Made by a program: the position numbers and the translations under genes | Shown here: positions 23,598-31,946 of the stretch, one piece after another | How positions within the stretch are numbered: position 1 is the stretch's first letter | How the letters are laid out: every line of letters starts with the position of its first letter | The notes under the pieces: generated by a model | What the model was told of the DNA's origin: nothing | Seen by the model: only the letters and a program-made list of their open reading frames with translations | Database searches by the model: none | Assembly: GCF_000980815.1 (NCBI RefSeq) | Contig: NZ_CP011311.1 | Span: 186,001-250,000 of the forward strand | DNA from: Corynebacterium camporealensis | Lineage (GTDB): Bacteria > Actinomycetota > Actinomycetes > Mycobacteriales > Mycobacteriaceae | Length of the DNA stretch: 64,000 bases | Direction: 5' to 3'

Positions 23598-24518
23598 GTG
23601 AGTAGGCAAGAAAACACCCTGGACCGGGTATTTTTGCGCCGCTACAACGCCATGGCTGATCGCGCGGCAGCGCAGGTGGTGAAAAGCTATTCGACGAGCT
23701 TTGGCCTTTCCACGGCAGTGCTTGCACCGGATGTGCGCCGAGATATTCGCAACCTCTACGCGGTAGTCCGGATTGCCGATGAAATCGTCGATGGTGCTGC
23801 AGCGCAGGCGCTGGATACGGATGAGGTGTCGGTCATCGGCAAGCTGCTGGATGACTACGAAGCTGCCGTGCGCGGTGCCGCCGGGGTGTATTTCCACACT
23901 GACCCGATTCTGCATGCCTTTGCCCAAACCGCCAGGCGCTGCGAATTTGAGGACGACCACCTGGCAGCCTTCTTCGATTCGATGCGGCAGGATCTGCATC
24001 GCACCCGTTTTTCCGCGGAGAACCTGCAGCGGTATATCTATGGCTCAGCTGAAGTCATCGGCCTGTTGTGCTTGGCGTGCTTCTTTGGTCCGGAACGTCA
24101 CCAGGTCAGTGCCGCCAAATGGGCACGGCTGGAACGCGGTGCGCGGAACCTGGGTTCGGCTTTTCAGAAGGTGAATTTCCTGCGCGACTTGGCCGAAGAC
24201 TACGGCGAATTAGGGCGAACCTACTTAGCGGGTGAGGAAATCCACCTGGATGAGGCAGGCAAGCTGCGCATCGTGGCCGAAGTCGATGCGGAACTAGACA
24301 TTGCACGCGGGTCTTTTGGGGATCTGCCACTAGGTGCACGCACCGGCGTGATGGCTACAGCGGCGTTGTTTGGCGAGCTCAACGAAAGGATTCGCCGTAC
24401 ACCAGTCGAGCAGCTCCTGCGCGAAAGAGTCAGTGTGCCTACTGGCCGTAAGCGTTTCCTGATCGCCAAAGCGATCGCCCAAGCACCGCGGACTACCTCC
24501 GGAAAGGACAAATCATGA
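23598..24518 (+). CDS. crtB: Phytoene synthase (squalene/phytoene synthase family)
   Basis: Joins two prenyl diphosphates head to head into phytoene. The two Asp-rich motifs are RIADEIVDG (about residues 58-66) and NFLRDLAEDYGELGR (about 190-204), with YSTSFGLS near residue 28. I choose GTG at 23598 (306 residues): AAAGG lies 7 bases upstream and VSRQENTLDRVFLRRYN is the family start. An ATGA overlap joins it to crtI. No prenyl diphosphate synthase (crtE) is in the window. Confidence 0.9.
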   Translation: MSRQENTLDRVFLRRYNAMADRAAAQVVKSYSTSFGLSTAVLAPDVRRDIRNLYAVVRIADEIVDGAAAQALDTDEVSVIGKLLDDYEAAVRGAAGVYFHTDPILHAFAQTARRCEFEDDHLAAFFDSMRQDLHRTRFSAENLQRYIYGSAEVIGLLCLACFFGPERHQVSAAKWARLERGARNLGSAFQKVNFLRDLAEDYGELGRTYLAGEEIHLDEAGKLRIVAEVDAELDIARGSFGDLPLGARTGVMATAALFGELNERIRRTPVEQLLRERVSVPTGRKRFLIAKAIAQAPRTTSGKDKS

Positions 24519-26071
24519 CACTGCCCGGGCTGGCCCCGAAGCCACCAGCAGAGGTTGATAGCGCACTCGTGATTGGTGCAGGTGTGGCCGGGCTTGCTAC
24601 AGCGGGACTGCTGGCAGAACACGGCATCGCCGTCACCGTCATTGAACGCGGCCCGCGTGCGGGTGGGCGCGCCGGGGAGTTAGAGGTTGATGGCTTCCGC
24701 TTTGAGACCGGCCCGTCCTGGTATCTGATGCCCGAAGCTTTCGACCGCTACTTTGATCTGCTGGGCACGTCTACCGCCCAAGAATTGGATTTGCAGCTGC
24801 TGGACCCGGGCTATCGCGTGTTCCCGGAAGGAAAGACACCACTTGATGTTCCGCACGGCAGGGAAGCAGTTGCAGAGTTCTTCGAATCGGTAGAACCCGG
24901 TGCTGGTGCGCGTTTGGAGAACTACCTCGATAGCGCGAAGAAGATTTATGACACCGCACTCCAGCACCTGCTGTATACGAATTACACGACGCCCGCGCCT
25001 TTCCTGAACCGGGAAGTACTCGCGCAGGCTGGGCGCTTTGTGCGCATGCTCTTCCAGTCACTGGATTCTTATGTGGATAGCCAGTTCAGTGACGTGCGCT
25101 TGCAACAGATTCTGAAATACCCAGCGGTGTTCCTGTCCACACAGCCAGCGACCGCACCAAGTCTGTACCACTTGATGAGCCACACTGACTTAGAACTCGG
25201 CGTGCAGTACCCGCAGGGTGGGTTTACGAGCCTGATTGATGCGATGGAGCGCCTCGCCCGCGAACGCGACGTGGAATTCCGCTACGACACTGAAGCTGTT
25301 GAAATCACCACGTCGGATGGTCGTGCCACGGGAGTGCGCGTGCGTCACGAGGGACAGAACGAAACGCTGACCGCGGACATTGTGGTCTCGTGTGCGGATT
25401 TGCACCACACCGAAAATGCGCTGCTCAAACCAGAAGAACGCACCTTTCCCGAACGCTACTTCGCGCGCCGGGACCCAGGATTGGGCACCACGCTGGTGTT
25501 GCTTGGTGTGGAAGGAAACCTTCCACAGTTAGATCACCACAACTTGTTCTTCTCTGAAAAGTGGGAAGAAGACTTCGAGGTCGTCTACGGCGATGACGTG
25601 CAAGCGCATGCGCAGCAGTCCTCCCGCTCGATTTATGTGTGCAAGCCCTCGCAGACCGATGATTCGGTCGCACCGGAAGGCTACGAGAATCTCTTCGTGC
25701 TCATCCCGGTTCCAGCAGCAGAGGTGGTGGGCCATGGTGATGCGTATGGGGCATCGGAAAGCGCTGCGGTAAAACGCGCTGCCGACGCAGCCATTGAGCA
25801 GATTGCCCAGTGGGCTGAAATCCCGGACTTGGCAGAGCGTATCGTTGTGCGCCGCACCATTGGACCGGCCGACTTTGCTGACAACTATCACGCCTGGTCA
25901 GGCGGTTCCATCGGCCCAGCGCACACGCTGGCACAATCAGCGTTCTTCCGTAGCTCGAATGTCTCCAAGAAGGTCGCGGGATTGTTCTACGCAGGCGCGA
26001 CCGTGCAGCCCGGAGTGGGTGTGCCGATGTGCCTTATCTCGGCAGAAAACGTGCTGGACCGGCTCTTTTAA
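24515..26071 (+). CDS. crtI: Phytoene desaturase (CrtI family)
   Basis: FAD-dependent desaturase that turns phytoene into lycopene-type carotenoids, membrane-associated. 518 residues. The N-terminal dinucleotide fold is SALVIGAGVAGLATAGLLAEHG; FETGPSWYLMPEAFDRYF is the CrtI signature, and the C-terminal GLFYAGATVQPGVGVPMCLISAENVLDRLF is the expected FAD-binding end. Coupled with crtB. Only synthase plus desaturase are present here, so the end product depends on genes outside the window. Its stop overlaps the next, convergent gene by 4 bp. Confidence 0.93.
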   Translation: MTLPGLAPKPPAEVDSALVIGAGVAGLATAGLLAEHGIAVTVIERGPRAGGRAGELEVDGFRFETGPSWYLMPEAFDRYFDLLGTSTAQELDLQLLDPGYRVFPEGKTPLDVPHGREAVAEFFESVEPGAGARLENYLDSAKKIYDTALQHLLYTNYTTPAPFLNREVLAQAGRFVRMLFQSLDSYVDSQFSDVRLQQILKYPAVFLSTQPATAPSLYHLMSHTDLELGVQYPQGGFTSLIDAMERLARERDVEFRYDTEAVEITTSDGRATGVRVRHEGQNETLTADIVVSCADLHHTENALLKPEERTFPERYFARRDPGLGTTLVLLGVEGNLPQLDHHNLFFSEKWEEDFEVVYGDDVQAHAQQSSRSIYVCKPSQTDDSVAPEGYENLFVLIPVPAAEVVGHGDAYGASESAAVKRAADAAIEQIAQWAEIPDLAERIVVRRTIGPADFADNYHAWSGGSIGPAHTLAQSAFFRSSNVSKKVAGLFYAGATVQPGVGVPMCLISAENVLDRLF

Positions 26072-26370
26072 CGCTCGGCGAGCTCGTCGTTAAGTTCTGC
26101 TTCCAGTTCGTTGCGGTTCAGGCCGAGGGATGTGATGACATCGTCAAGCTCGGTGCGTGCACCGGAATCTGTCGCCATACGGCCCAGGGTGAGAGTGGCA
26201 TCGTGAAGCAGCTTGCATGTGCGGCGTAGCTGAGCCATTTCGGCGGCAGGAACAATTTCTGCCACGGTGCTGCCATTGCGGGTTAGCGCGATCACCTCAC
26301 CGGCCTCGCTGTAAGAGACCAGGTCGGAAAGATCAGTCTGCGAGGCTTCGGCAAGAGTGAAAGTTCTCAT
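26068..26370 (-). CDS. Phd/YefM-type antitoxin-like protein, orphan
   Basis: About 100 residues. The N-terminal half (TFTLAEASQTDLSDLVSYSEAGEVIALTRNGSTVAEIVPAAE) is a Phd/YefM fold: an N-terminal strand and helix followed by the typical VIALTRNGxTVAEIVP beta-turn. A long helical C-terminus (ELDDVITSLGLNRNELEAELNDELAER) is where antitoxins grasp their toxin. No toxin gene is adjacent: the neighbours are crtI and an acyl-CoA ligase. TAGAAT ends 6 bases before the ATG at 26370, so the mRNA is probably leaderless, which argues for this start over the GTG two codons earlier. Confidence 0.75.
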   Translation of the reverse strand: MRTFTLAEASQTDLSDLVSYSEAGEVIALTRNGSTVAEIVPAAEMAQLRRTCKLLHDATLTLGRMATDSGARTELDDVITSLGLNRNELEAELNDELAER

Positions 26371-26386
26371 GCCCACATTCTAAGCA

Positions 26387-28036
26387 TTAATCGTTGTGCT
26401 TGAGCAGGCGCGGAACGACCTTGCCAGTGGGGTTGCGGGGCAGTTTGTCCAGGAAGTGGACATCGCGCGGGATGGAGTGGTCGGCGAGGTAGCGCTTGAC
26501 CCAGTCGCGGATGCCGTCGGCGCTGAGAGCCTTGCCGTCGGAGTCATCGGTAGGCACGGCCCATACGGCAATGCGCTGGAAGGTTTCATCGTCTTCGACA
26601 CCACCAGCGTGGACTTCCAGGATGCCTGGCATTGCCTCGAGGACCTCAATGACGGACTGGGGGTGGACGTTCTCGCCACCGACGATGATCATGTCATCGG
26701 CACGGCCGACCACGTGCAGGCAGTTGTCCTCGTCGATATATCCCAGGTCACCAATGGAAATCAGGCCGCGGACGCGGTGGACTTCCTTGCCCGGTTTGGT
26801 GTAGCCAACCAGTGCGGTGGAGTTGGTCATGTAAATCTCACCGACCTCGCCGCGGGGAACGGGGTTGCCATCCTCGTCGAGGATTTCCAGCTTGGTGCCG
26901 GAAGCAATCTTGCCGCCGATGGTCGGATCCTTGGCCACTTGTTCCATGGTTGCGGTGGTCGCCAGGGCGAGCTCAGTCGAGCCGTAGACGTTGCAGAGAA
27001 TCGGGCCGAAACGCTCGTTGGTTTCCGCGACAATCTGCGGGGTCAGGGCGTGGCCAGCAGAAGCGATGAACTGCAGCGACGACGTGTCGTACTTGCCGTC
27101 CGGGTCGGCTTCGACCATGCGCTTGAAGAAGATCGGCGAAGAAATCAGGCCATCGAGGCTGTAGCGCTCGATGTCGTCGAGAACCTGCTCGGCATCAAAG
27201 ACGCGGTGGGTGACAATCGTGTTGCGCGCAGCCAGACCAATGTTGAGGCACGCCCAGCCCCAGGTGTGGAAAATCGAGGCGGTGAGCTGAATATGCTGGT
27301 CTGCACGCCACGGCATGGCACCCACGATGGAAGCGACGACAACCGGCAGGGTCGGCTCCGGGCGCAAAATTCCCTTCGGGATGCCGGTGGTGCCAGAAGA
27401 CATCAGCACGATGTAGCCGTGCTTCGGGAAGGTGGGAAGCTTTACGTTATCCACTGCTTCCGGATGCTTAACGATGTCCTCCAGACGCGGCAGCTCCTCC
27501 GGCGGTGCACCGGAGTAGTGGCCCACGACAACGTGGAGAGAATCGTAGAACTCGTCGTTGAGGCGAGGAAGGAATTCGTCGTCGATGACCAGGACGTTGA
27601 TGCCGGTTTCCTTGATGCAGCCGGCGAGCTGCTCCGGGGAGGAGCCGATGTTGAGCATGTAGACAGAACCGCCCGTATAGCCCTTGGCGCCGAGGGGTTC
27701 GATGATGCCGCGGCCATTGCGGGCCATGATGCCCAATTTAATTTCAGGCAGGTCAAGCGACTGCAGATAGCGAGCAAAGGTGCGCGTTTGGTTGCGCAGT
27801 TGGCGGTAGGTCAGGGTGCCGTCGTCATCGATAAGCGCGAGGCGCTCCGGGCAGGTTAAGTAACCCTGCTCCAGCTCACGGGCGGTAGTGAAGCGGTAGC
27901 GAGCAAGCACTGGCAGCAGGTTGATCATCGCCCTGGGGCCGCCATGGGGGCTGACGATGCCGGAGTTCACCAAAGCGGGAACAAAGCGTGTGAGAGCCTT
28001 AGCCTGGAGGGCAAGCTCTGAAACGTTTATGGCCAT
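26387..28036 (-). CDS. Acyl-CoA synthetase (fatty-acid-CoA ligase, FadD-like)
   Basis: Adenylate-forming enzyme, 549 residues. The P-loop-like AMP motif is VLMSSGTTGIPKGIL (about residues 215-229); NVYGSTELALATTAT is the A5 motif, SIGDLGYIDEDNCLHVVGRADDMIIVGGENVHP is A7/A8, and the catalytic lysine is in NPTGKVVPRLL at the end. The N-terminal MAINVSELALQAKALTRFVPALVNSGIVSPHGGPRAM resembles long-chain FadD proteins of corynebacteria. It probably activates fatty acids for degradation or lipid assembly. A palindrome overlaps its -10 element. Confidence 0.9.
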   Translation of the reverse strand: MAINVSELALQAKALTRFVPALVNSGIVSPHGGPRAMINLLPVLARYRFTTARELEQGYLTCPERLALIDDDGTLTYRQLRNQTRTFARYLQSLDLPEIKLGIMARNGRGIIEPLGAKGYTGGSVYMLNIGSSPEQLAGCIKETGINVLVIDDEFLPRLNDEFYDSLHVVVGHYSGAPPEELPRLEDIVKHPEAVDNVKLPTFPKHGYIVLMSSGTTGIPKGILRPEPTLPVVVASIVGAMPWRADQHIQLTASIFHTWGWACLNIGLAARNTIVTHRVFDAEQVLDDIERYSLDGLISSPIFFKRMVEADPDGKYDTSSLQFIASAGHALTPQIVAETNERFGPILCNVYGSTELALATTATMEQVAKDPTIGGKIASGTKLEILDEDGNPVPRGEVGEIYMTNSTALVGYTKPGKEVHRVRGLISIGDLGYIDEDNCLHVVGRADDMIIVGGENVHPQSVIEVLEAMPGILEVHAGGVEDDETFQRIAVWAVPTDDSDGKALSADGIRDWVKRYLADHSIPRDVHFLDKLPRNPTGKVVPRLLKHND

Positions 28037-28071
28037 GAGACGATAAATCCTTTTGTGGACAGCAGTGGTAC

Positions 28072-28093
28072 CTGACGTATCATATGTTGTCAG
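28072..28093. promoter_or_regulatory. Dyad over the -10 of the acyl-CoA synthetase promoter
   Basis: CTGAC (28072-28076) and GTCAG (28089-28093) form a perfect 5-bp inverted repeat with 12 bases between. On the minus strand TATGAT (28084-28079) within the spacer is a good -10 element for the ligase gene, which starts 43 bases further on. A TetR- or GntR-type operator is possible. Confidence 0.4.
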
Positions 28094-28168
28094 TGTGTCA
28101 GATGTTAACTCATGTGGCGTGTTATTGTTTCCTCTACAGAAGTTTTTCTCTCTACAAGGAGTGCAAGG

Positions 28169-28990
28169 GTGAAAATTAAAAAGACGCTCGTTACCGTCCT
28201 CGCGAGCATTCTCGGCGTCGCAGGTTTAGCCGTTGCTCCGAACGCGGTTGCTGCTGAACGCAACCTCGTCGCATTCGGCGATTCCGTGCTTGCCGACCCA
28301 GACGCAGGCGTCTACCTGCAGGATCGCTGGACCCGGGGCAGCTCCGGCACTCCGGTTGGTTATGACTGCCCGTCGTCGTTTAACTACGCCAAGCGCACCG
28401 GCGCCAAGCTGGGCCTGCCGGTTCGTGACTTCTCCTGCTCTGGTGCAGTATCCATGTCCCCGGGACCACAAATTTTCTCGCAGGTCGACCAGGCTATTAA
28501 CTCTGGTGCTCTCTCGCCTGCAACCCAGCGTGTTGTATTTACCTCTGGTTTCAACGACACCTACAACAACATGAACCTGAGCATGCAGCAGATCCGCGAC
28601 CGCTTCGTGCGCACTACCAAGCCGCAGATCGAGCGCATCAAGCGCGCTGCTCCGAATGCTCGCATCCAGATTGTCGGCTACCCGACCATTGGCTCCGGTA
28701 ATTCTTACTGCCTGATTCACGTTGGTCCGCAGCCACTGGACCGCACCCACCTGCCGATGGTGCGTGACTTTGAAAACCGCGCACAGTGGATGCAGGTCGA
28801 CCTGGCGGGTGCCACCGGTACCCAGTTCGTGGACATGAAGCCGCACACCCGTAACAACGGCATGTGTGCTCCGGCAAACCAGCGCATGTGGGCCGGTCTC
28901 ATCGACTTCACTGCTGGTGACGGCAATTTGCCGATTCACATCAACGCCCGTGGCCACGAGCATGTGGCCAACGTGCTGGCTCGCTCCTAA
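28169..28990 (+). CDS. Secreted SGNH/GDSL-family hydrolase
   Basis: Exported lipase/esterase-like enzyme. GTG at 28169 is preceded by AAGGAG; VKIKKTLVTVLASILGVAGLAVAPNAVAAERN is a signal peptide with AVAA cleavage (about residue 27). The GDSL block I is LVAFGDSVLAD with nucleophile Ser, block III is SGFND, and block V is DGNLPIHINARGHEH with the catalytic Asp and His. Six cysteines in the mature part may form disulfides. 273 residues. The substrate may be a lipid or an envelope ester; divergent from the acyl-CoA ligase gene, which supports a lipid link. Confidence 0.88.
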   Translation: MKIKKTLVTVLASILGVAGLAVAPNAVAAERNLVAFGDSVLADPDAGVYLQDRWTRGSSGTPVGYDCPSSFNYAKRTGAKLGLPVRDFSCSGAVSMSPGPQIFSQVDQAINSGALSPATQRVVFTSGFNDTYNNMNLSMQQIRDRFVRTTKPQIERIKRAAPNARIQIVGYPTIGSGNSYCLIHVGPQPLDRTHLPMVRDFENRAQWMQVDLAGATGTQFVDMKPHTRNNGMCAPANQRMWAGLIDFTAGDGNLPIHINARGHEHVANVLARS

Positions 28991-29045
28991 GAGCAGCGAT
29001 TTTCACTAATGCGGCTGATTTGAAAATGTTGGTACGCTCGGGCGC

Positions 29046-30143
29046 ATGAGTGAAACAGTGAAAGCAGTCATCGCCCGTTCCGAGGGCGCAGAAGTCGAAA
29101 CCGTTAACATCGTCGTTCCGGAGCCCGGTGCTAACGACGTCGTCGTCAAGATTCAGGCGTGCGGCGTCTGCCACACCGACCTGGCTTACCGCGACGGCGA
29201 CATTGAAGACGCCTTCCCGTTCCTGCTAGGCCACGAGGCCGCAGGTGTCGTAGAGAGCGTGGGTGAAGATGTCACCCACGTCGAGGAAGGCGATTTCGTC
29301 GTTTTGAACTGGCGCGCAGTCTGCGGCGAGTGCCGCGCCTGCAAGAAGGGCGAGCCGAAGTATTGCTTCGATACCTTTAACGCCTCCAAGGCCATGACCT
29401 TAGAGGACGGCACTGAGCTGACCCCGGCACTGGGCATTGGTTCCTTTGCTGAAAAGACCCTGGTCCACGAGGGCCAGTGCACCAAGGTTGATCCTTCCGT
29501 CGACCCGGCCGCTGCCGGCCTGCTGGGTTGTGGCGTCATGGCAGGCCTGGGCGCTGCCGTGAATACCGGTGAGATTCAGCTTGGCGAGTCCGTCGCAGTC
29601 TTTGGCTGCGGTGGCGTGGGCACTGCCGCTATCGCTGGTGCGAAGCTGGCCGGTGCCGCCAAGATTATTGCCGTGGACCTGGACGAGTCCAAGCTCGAGA
29701 CCGCCCGTGAGTTCGGCGCTACCGACATCGTTTGCTCCAAGGACCTGGACGAAGACGAAGTTATTGAGAAGGTCCGTGAGCTCACCGACTCCTTCGGTGC
29801 TGACGTCACCATCGACGCTGTCGGTATCCAGCCGACTTGGCACCAGGCTTTCTACTCCCGCGACCACGCCGGCCGCATGGTCATGGTGGGCGTGCCAAAC
29901 CTCACTGACCACATCGACGTCCCCGCTATCGACCTCTACGGCCGCGGCGGTTCCATCCGCCCCGCCTGGTACGGCGACTGCCTGCCCGAGCGTGACTTCC
30001 CGGCTTATGTCGCACTGTCCCAGGCAGGTAACTTCCCGCTGGACAAGTTCGTCTCCGAGCGCATCGGCATCGATGACATCGAGGAAGCCTTCGAGACCAT
30101 GAAGGCCGGCAAAGTTCTGCGTTCTGTAGTTGAGTTCAAGTAG
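29046..30143 (+). CDS. mscR: S-(hydroxymethyl)mycothiol dehydrogenase / S-nitrosomycothiol reductase
   Basis: Class III zinc alcohol dehydrogenase that oxidises the formaldehyde-mycothiol adduct with NAD and may reduce S-nitrosomycothiol. 365 residues. Catalytic zinc ligands are in [10 protein letters not shown] and LLGHEAAG; structural zinc is bound by [15 protein letters not shown]; the Rossmann motif is [11 protein letters not shown]. The gene is followed by a metallo-beta-lactamase-fold hydrolase, the usual partner. TACGCT lies 7 bases before the ATG at 29046, so it is likely leaderless. Confidence 0.9.
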   Translation: MSETVKAVIARSEGAEVETVNIVVPEPGANDVVVKIQACGVCHTDLAYRDGDIEDAFPFLLGHEAAGVVESVGEDVTHVEEGDFVVLNWRAVCGECRACKKGEPKYCFDTFNASKAMTLEDGTELTPALGIGSFAEKTLVHEGQCTKVDPSVDPAAAGLLGCGVMAGLGAAVNTGEIQLGESVAVFGCGGVGTAAIAGAKLAGAAKIIAVDLDESKLETAREFGATDIVCSKDLDEDEVIEKVRELTDSFGADVTIDAVGIQPTWHQAFYSRDHAGRMVMVGVPNLTDHIDVPAIDLYGRGGSIRPAWYGDCLPERDFPAYVALSQAGNFPLDKFVSERIGIDDIEEAFETMKAGKVLRSVVEFK

Positions 30144-30153
30144 GAGTCTCCCC

Positions 30154-30786
30154 ATGCAGATTGAAAAGATTGTTACCTCTGGCAAGTTCCGCCTCGACGG
30201 CGGCGAGTGGGATGTGGACAACAACGTCTACTTCCTGGCCACCGGTAGCAGCGACAATGCCCACCTCTACATCGTGGACCCATCCCACGACCTCGATGCC
30301 ATCGCTGACCAGGTCGGCGACCGCACCGTCGACGGCATCCTTCTTTCCCACGGCCACAACGACCACTGCGATCTCGCCCCGGAAGCTGCCGAGCGCTTCA
30401 ACGCTCCGGTGTACATGCACCCGGACGATGACATGCTGTGGGTCGAAGCCAATGGCGATACCCCGTACCACCAGCTGGAAGACAACCAACAGTTCCAGCT
30501 CGGCGGCGAAGACATCACCGTCTTCCACACCCCGGGTCACTCGCCAGGCTGCGTCGTCTTCCATATCCCGAGCGAGAACACCCTGCTCTCCGGCGACACG
30601 CTGTTTAGCGGCGGCCCGGGTGCTACCGGCCGCAAGTACTCGGACTTCGATGTCATCATCGAGTCCCTGCGCAACGTGGTGTTCAACCTGCCGGACAAGA
30701 CCGTAGTCAAGCCCGGCCACGGCGATGAGACCACCGTCGGCGACGAAGCCGCCCGCATCGACGAATACATCGAGCGCGGCTACTAA
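30154..30786 (+). CDS. Metallo-beta-lactamase-fold hydrolase (glyoxalase II-like)
   Basis: Zinc hydrolase of 210 residues. The zinc motif is LLSHGHNDHCDLA (HxHxDH, about residues 65-76), with further ligands in HTPGHSPGC, LLSGDTLFSGG and VKPGHGDET. ATG at 30154 has TAGGAG upstream; the start at 30130 lies within mscR. Placed 10 bp after mscR and surely co-transcribed, so it probably hydrolyses the S-formylmycothiol product or a similar thioester, completing formaldehyde detoxification; this is inference. Confidence 0.88.
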   Translation: MQIEKIVTSGKFRLDGGEWDVDNNVYFLATGSSDNAHLYIVDPSHDLDAIADQVGDRTVDGILLSHGHNDHCDLAPEAAERFNAPVYMHPDDDMLWVEANGDTPYHQLEDNQQFQLGGEDITVFHTPGHSPGCVVFHIPSENTLLSGDTLFSGGPGATGRKYSDFDVIIESLRNVVFNLPDKTVVKPGHGDETTVGDEAARIDEYIERGY

Positions 30787-30800
30787 GCCTTAACGCGCTT

Positions 30801-30828
30801 AGCCTCAACCCATTGTGGTTGGGGCTTT
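30801..30828 (+). terminator. Terminator of the mscR operon
   Basis: AGCCTCAACC (30801-30810) pairs with GGTTGGGGCT (30817-30826) with one G-T pair and a 6-base loop, then TT and CG. It lies 15 bases after the hydrolase stop. Confidence 0.75.
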
Positions 30829-30968
30829 CGTGATCCTTTGGCTTTGATCGGCGCGCGGTGTGGCAGTGCAGAACCTCACCGTGTCGTTTTGCTCCGCGAA
30901 TTCGCCAGTTTTCTGCGATTCTGACCAACTTTGCGTAGATATGGGACAAATCTTATTGGTCGGTGAGG

Positions 30969-31832
30969 CTAGTTTTCGGCGGCTGCGGCGAGGTAGGTGC
31001 CGTAGCCGGACTTGCGCAGCGGCTCGGCCAGTTCCAGGAGTGCTTCGCGGGAGATGAAACCTGCTTCGTAGGCGGCTACTTCTGGTGAACCGATAATGGT
31101 GCCGGTGCGCTTTTGGAGCACTTCGACGTAGGATGCGGCTTCGCTCATGGAGTCGATGGTGCCGGTATCCAGCCAGACGTCGCCGCGTTGCATGGTTTGG
31201 ACGTGCAGCTGGCCGCGGCGGAGGTACTCCTCGTTGACGGCAGTGATTTCTAGTTCGCCGCGTTCACTAGGGGTGATGGACTTGGCGATGTCCACGACCG
31301 CATTGTCATAGAAGTACAGACCCACCACGGCGAAGTTGGACTTAGGGCGCTCCGGCTTCTCCTCGATGGACAGTGCTTGGCCAGAGGAATCGAATTCGAC
31401 GACGCCGTAGCGCTGTGGGTCGGAGACTTCGTAGGCAAAGATAGTGCCGCCACTGCTCGGGCGGGAGGTCGCCAGTGCGGAAGAAAAGCCGTGGCCGTCG
31501 AAGATGTTGTCGCCGAGCACGAGTGCAACGTCGTCATCACCGATGAAGTCTTCACCAATAAGGAAGGCTTGGGCGAGACCTTCCGGGCGGGGCTGTACGG
31601 CGTAGGAGAGCATGAGGCCGAGCTGGGAGCCATCGCCAAGCAAGCGTTGGAACGAGGAGGCATCTTCCGGGGTAGTGATGATGAGAATTTCCCGGATGCC
31701 GGCTTGAATCAGCGTGGTCAGTGGGTAGTAGACCATCGGTTTGTCGTAGATGGGCATGAGCTGTTTCGAGATGCCCTTGGTAATCGGGTAGAGGCGAGTG
31801 CCAGAACCGCCTGCGAGAATGATGCCCTTCAT
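30969..31832 (-). CDS. rmlA: Glucose-1-phosphate thymidylyltransferase
   Basis: First step of dTDP-rhamnose synthesis. 287 residues with ATG at 31832 (the in-frame TTG at 31838 is less likely). [26 protein letters not shown] is the nucleotide-binding signature; [15 protein letters not shown] and [20 protein letters not shown] are catalytic-core motifs. In mycolic-acid bacteria rhamnose links arabinogalactan to peptidoglycan, so this is an essential envelope gene. It is downstream of rmlCD with a 114-bp gap that holds a repeat array; its expression may be partly separate. Confidence 0.96.
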   Translation of the reverse strand: MKGIILAGGSGTRLYPITKGISKQLMPIYDKPMVYYPLTTLIQAGIREILIITTPEDASSFQRLLGDGSQLGLMLSYAVQPRPEGLAQAFLIGEDFIGDDDVALVLGDNIFDGHGFSSALATSRPSSGGTIFAYEVSDPQRYGVVEFDSSGQALSIEEKPERPKSNFAVVGLYFYDNAVVDIAKSITPSERGELEITAVNEEYLRRGQLHVQTMQRGDVWLDTGTIDSMSEAASYVEVLQKRTGTIIGSPEVAAYEAGFISREALLELAEPLRKSGYGTYLAAAAEN

Positions 31833-31869
31833 GACCAACCAGTTTAATGCAGCTGCCTTCCCGGCAACT

Positions 31870-31929
31870 TAACACTCAACATAACACTTAACATAACACG
31901 TGGGAAGTAAAGTGTTATGTTGGGTGTTA
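31870..31929. repeat. Inverted and tandem repeat array upstream of rmlA
   Basis: A 20-bp stem with one mismatch: positions 31870-31889 (AACACTCAACATAACACTT preceded by T) against 31910-31929. The left arm also repeats itself with a 12-base period, giving three copies of AACACT/AACAT-type units (31871-31899), while the right arm holds two in inverted order. A CACGTG hexamer lies in the loop (31897-31902). AT-rich; no clear T-run, so a protein-binding array is as likely as a terminator. Confidence 0.6.
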
Positions 31930-31946
31930 TGCTTTGAAACCCCAGG

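Noticed and set aside
26396..27859. 487-residue ORF antisense to the acyl-CoA ligase
   Set aside because: The ligase frame has all adenylation motifs.
28226..28963. 245-residue ORF antisense to the GDSL hydrolase
   Set aside because: The hydrolase has a signal peptide and catalytic blocks; the antisense has none.
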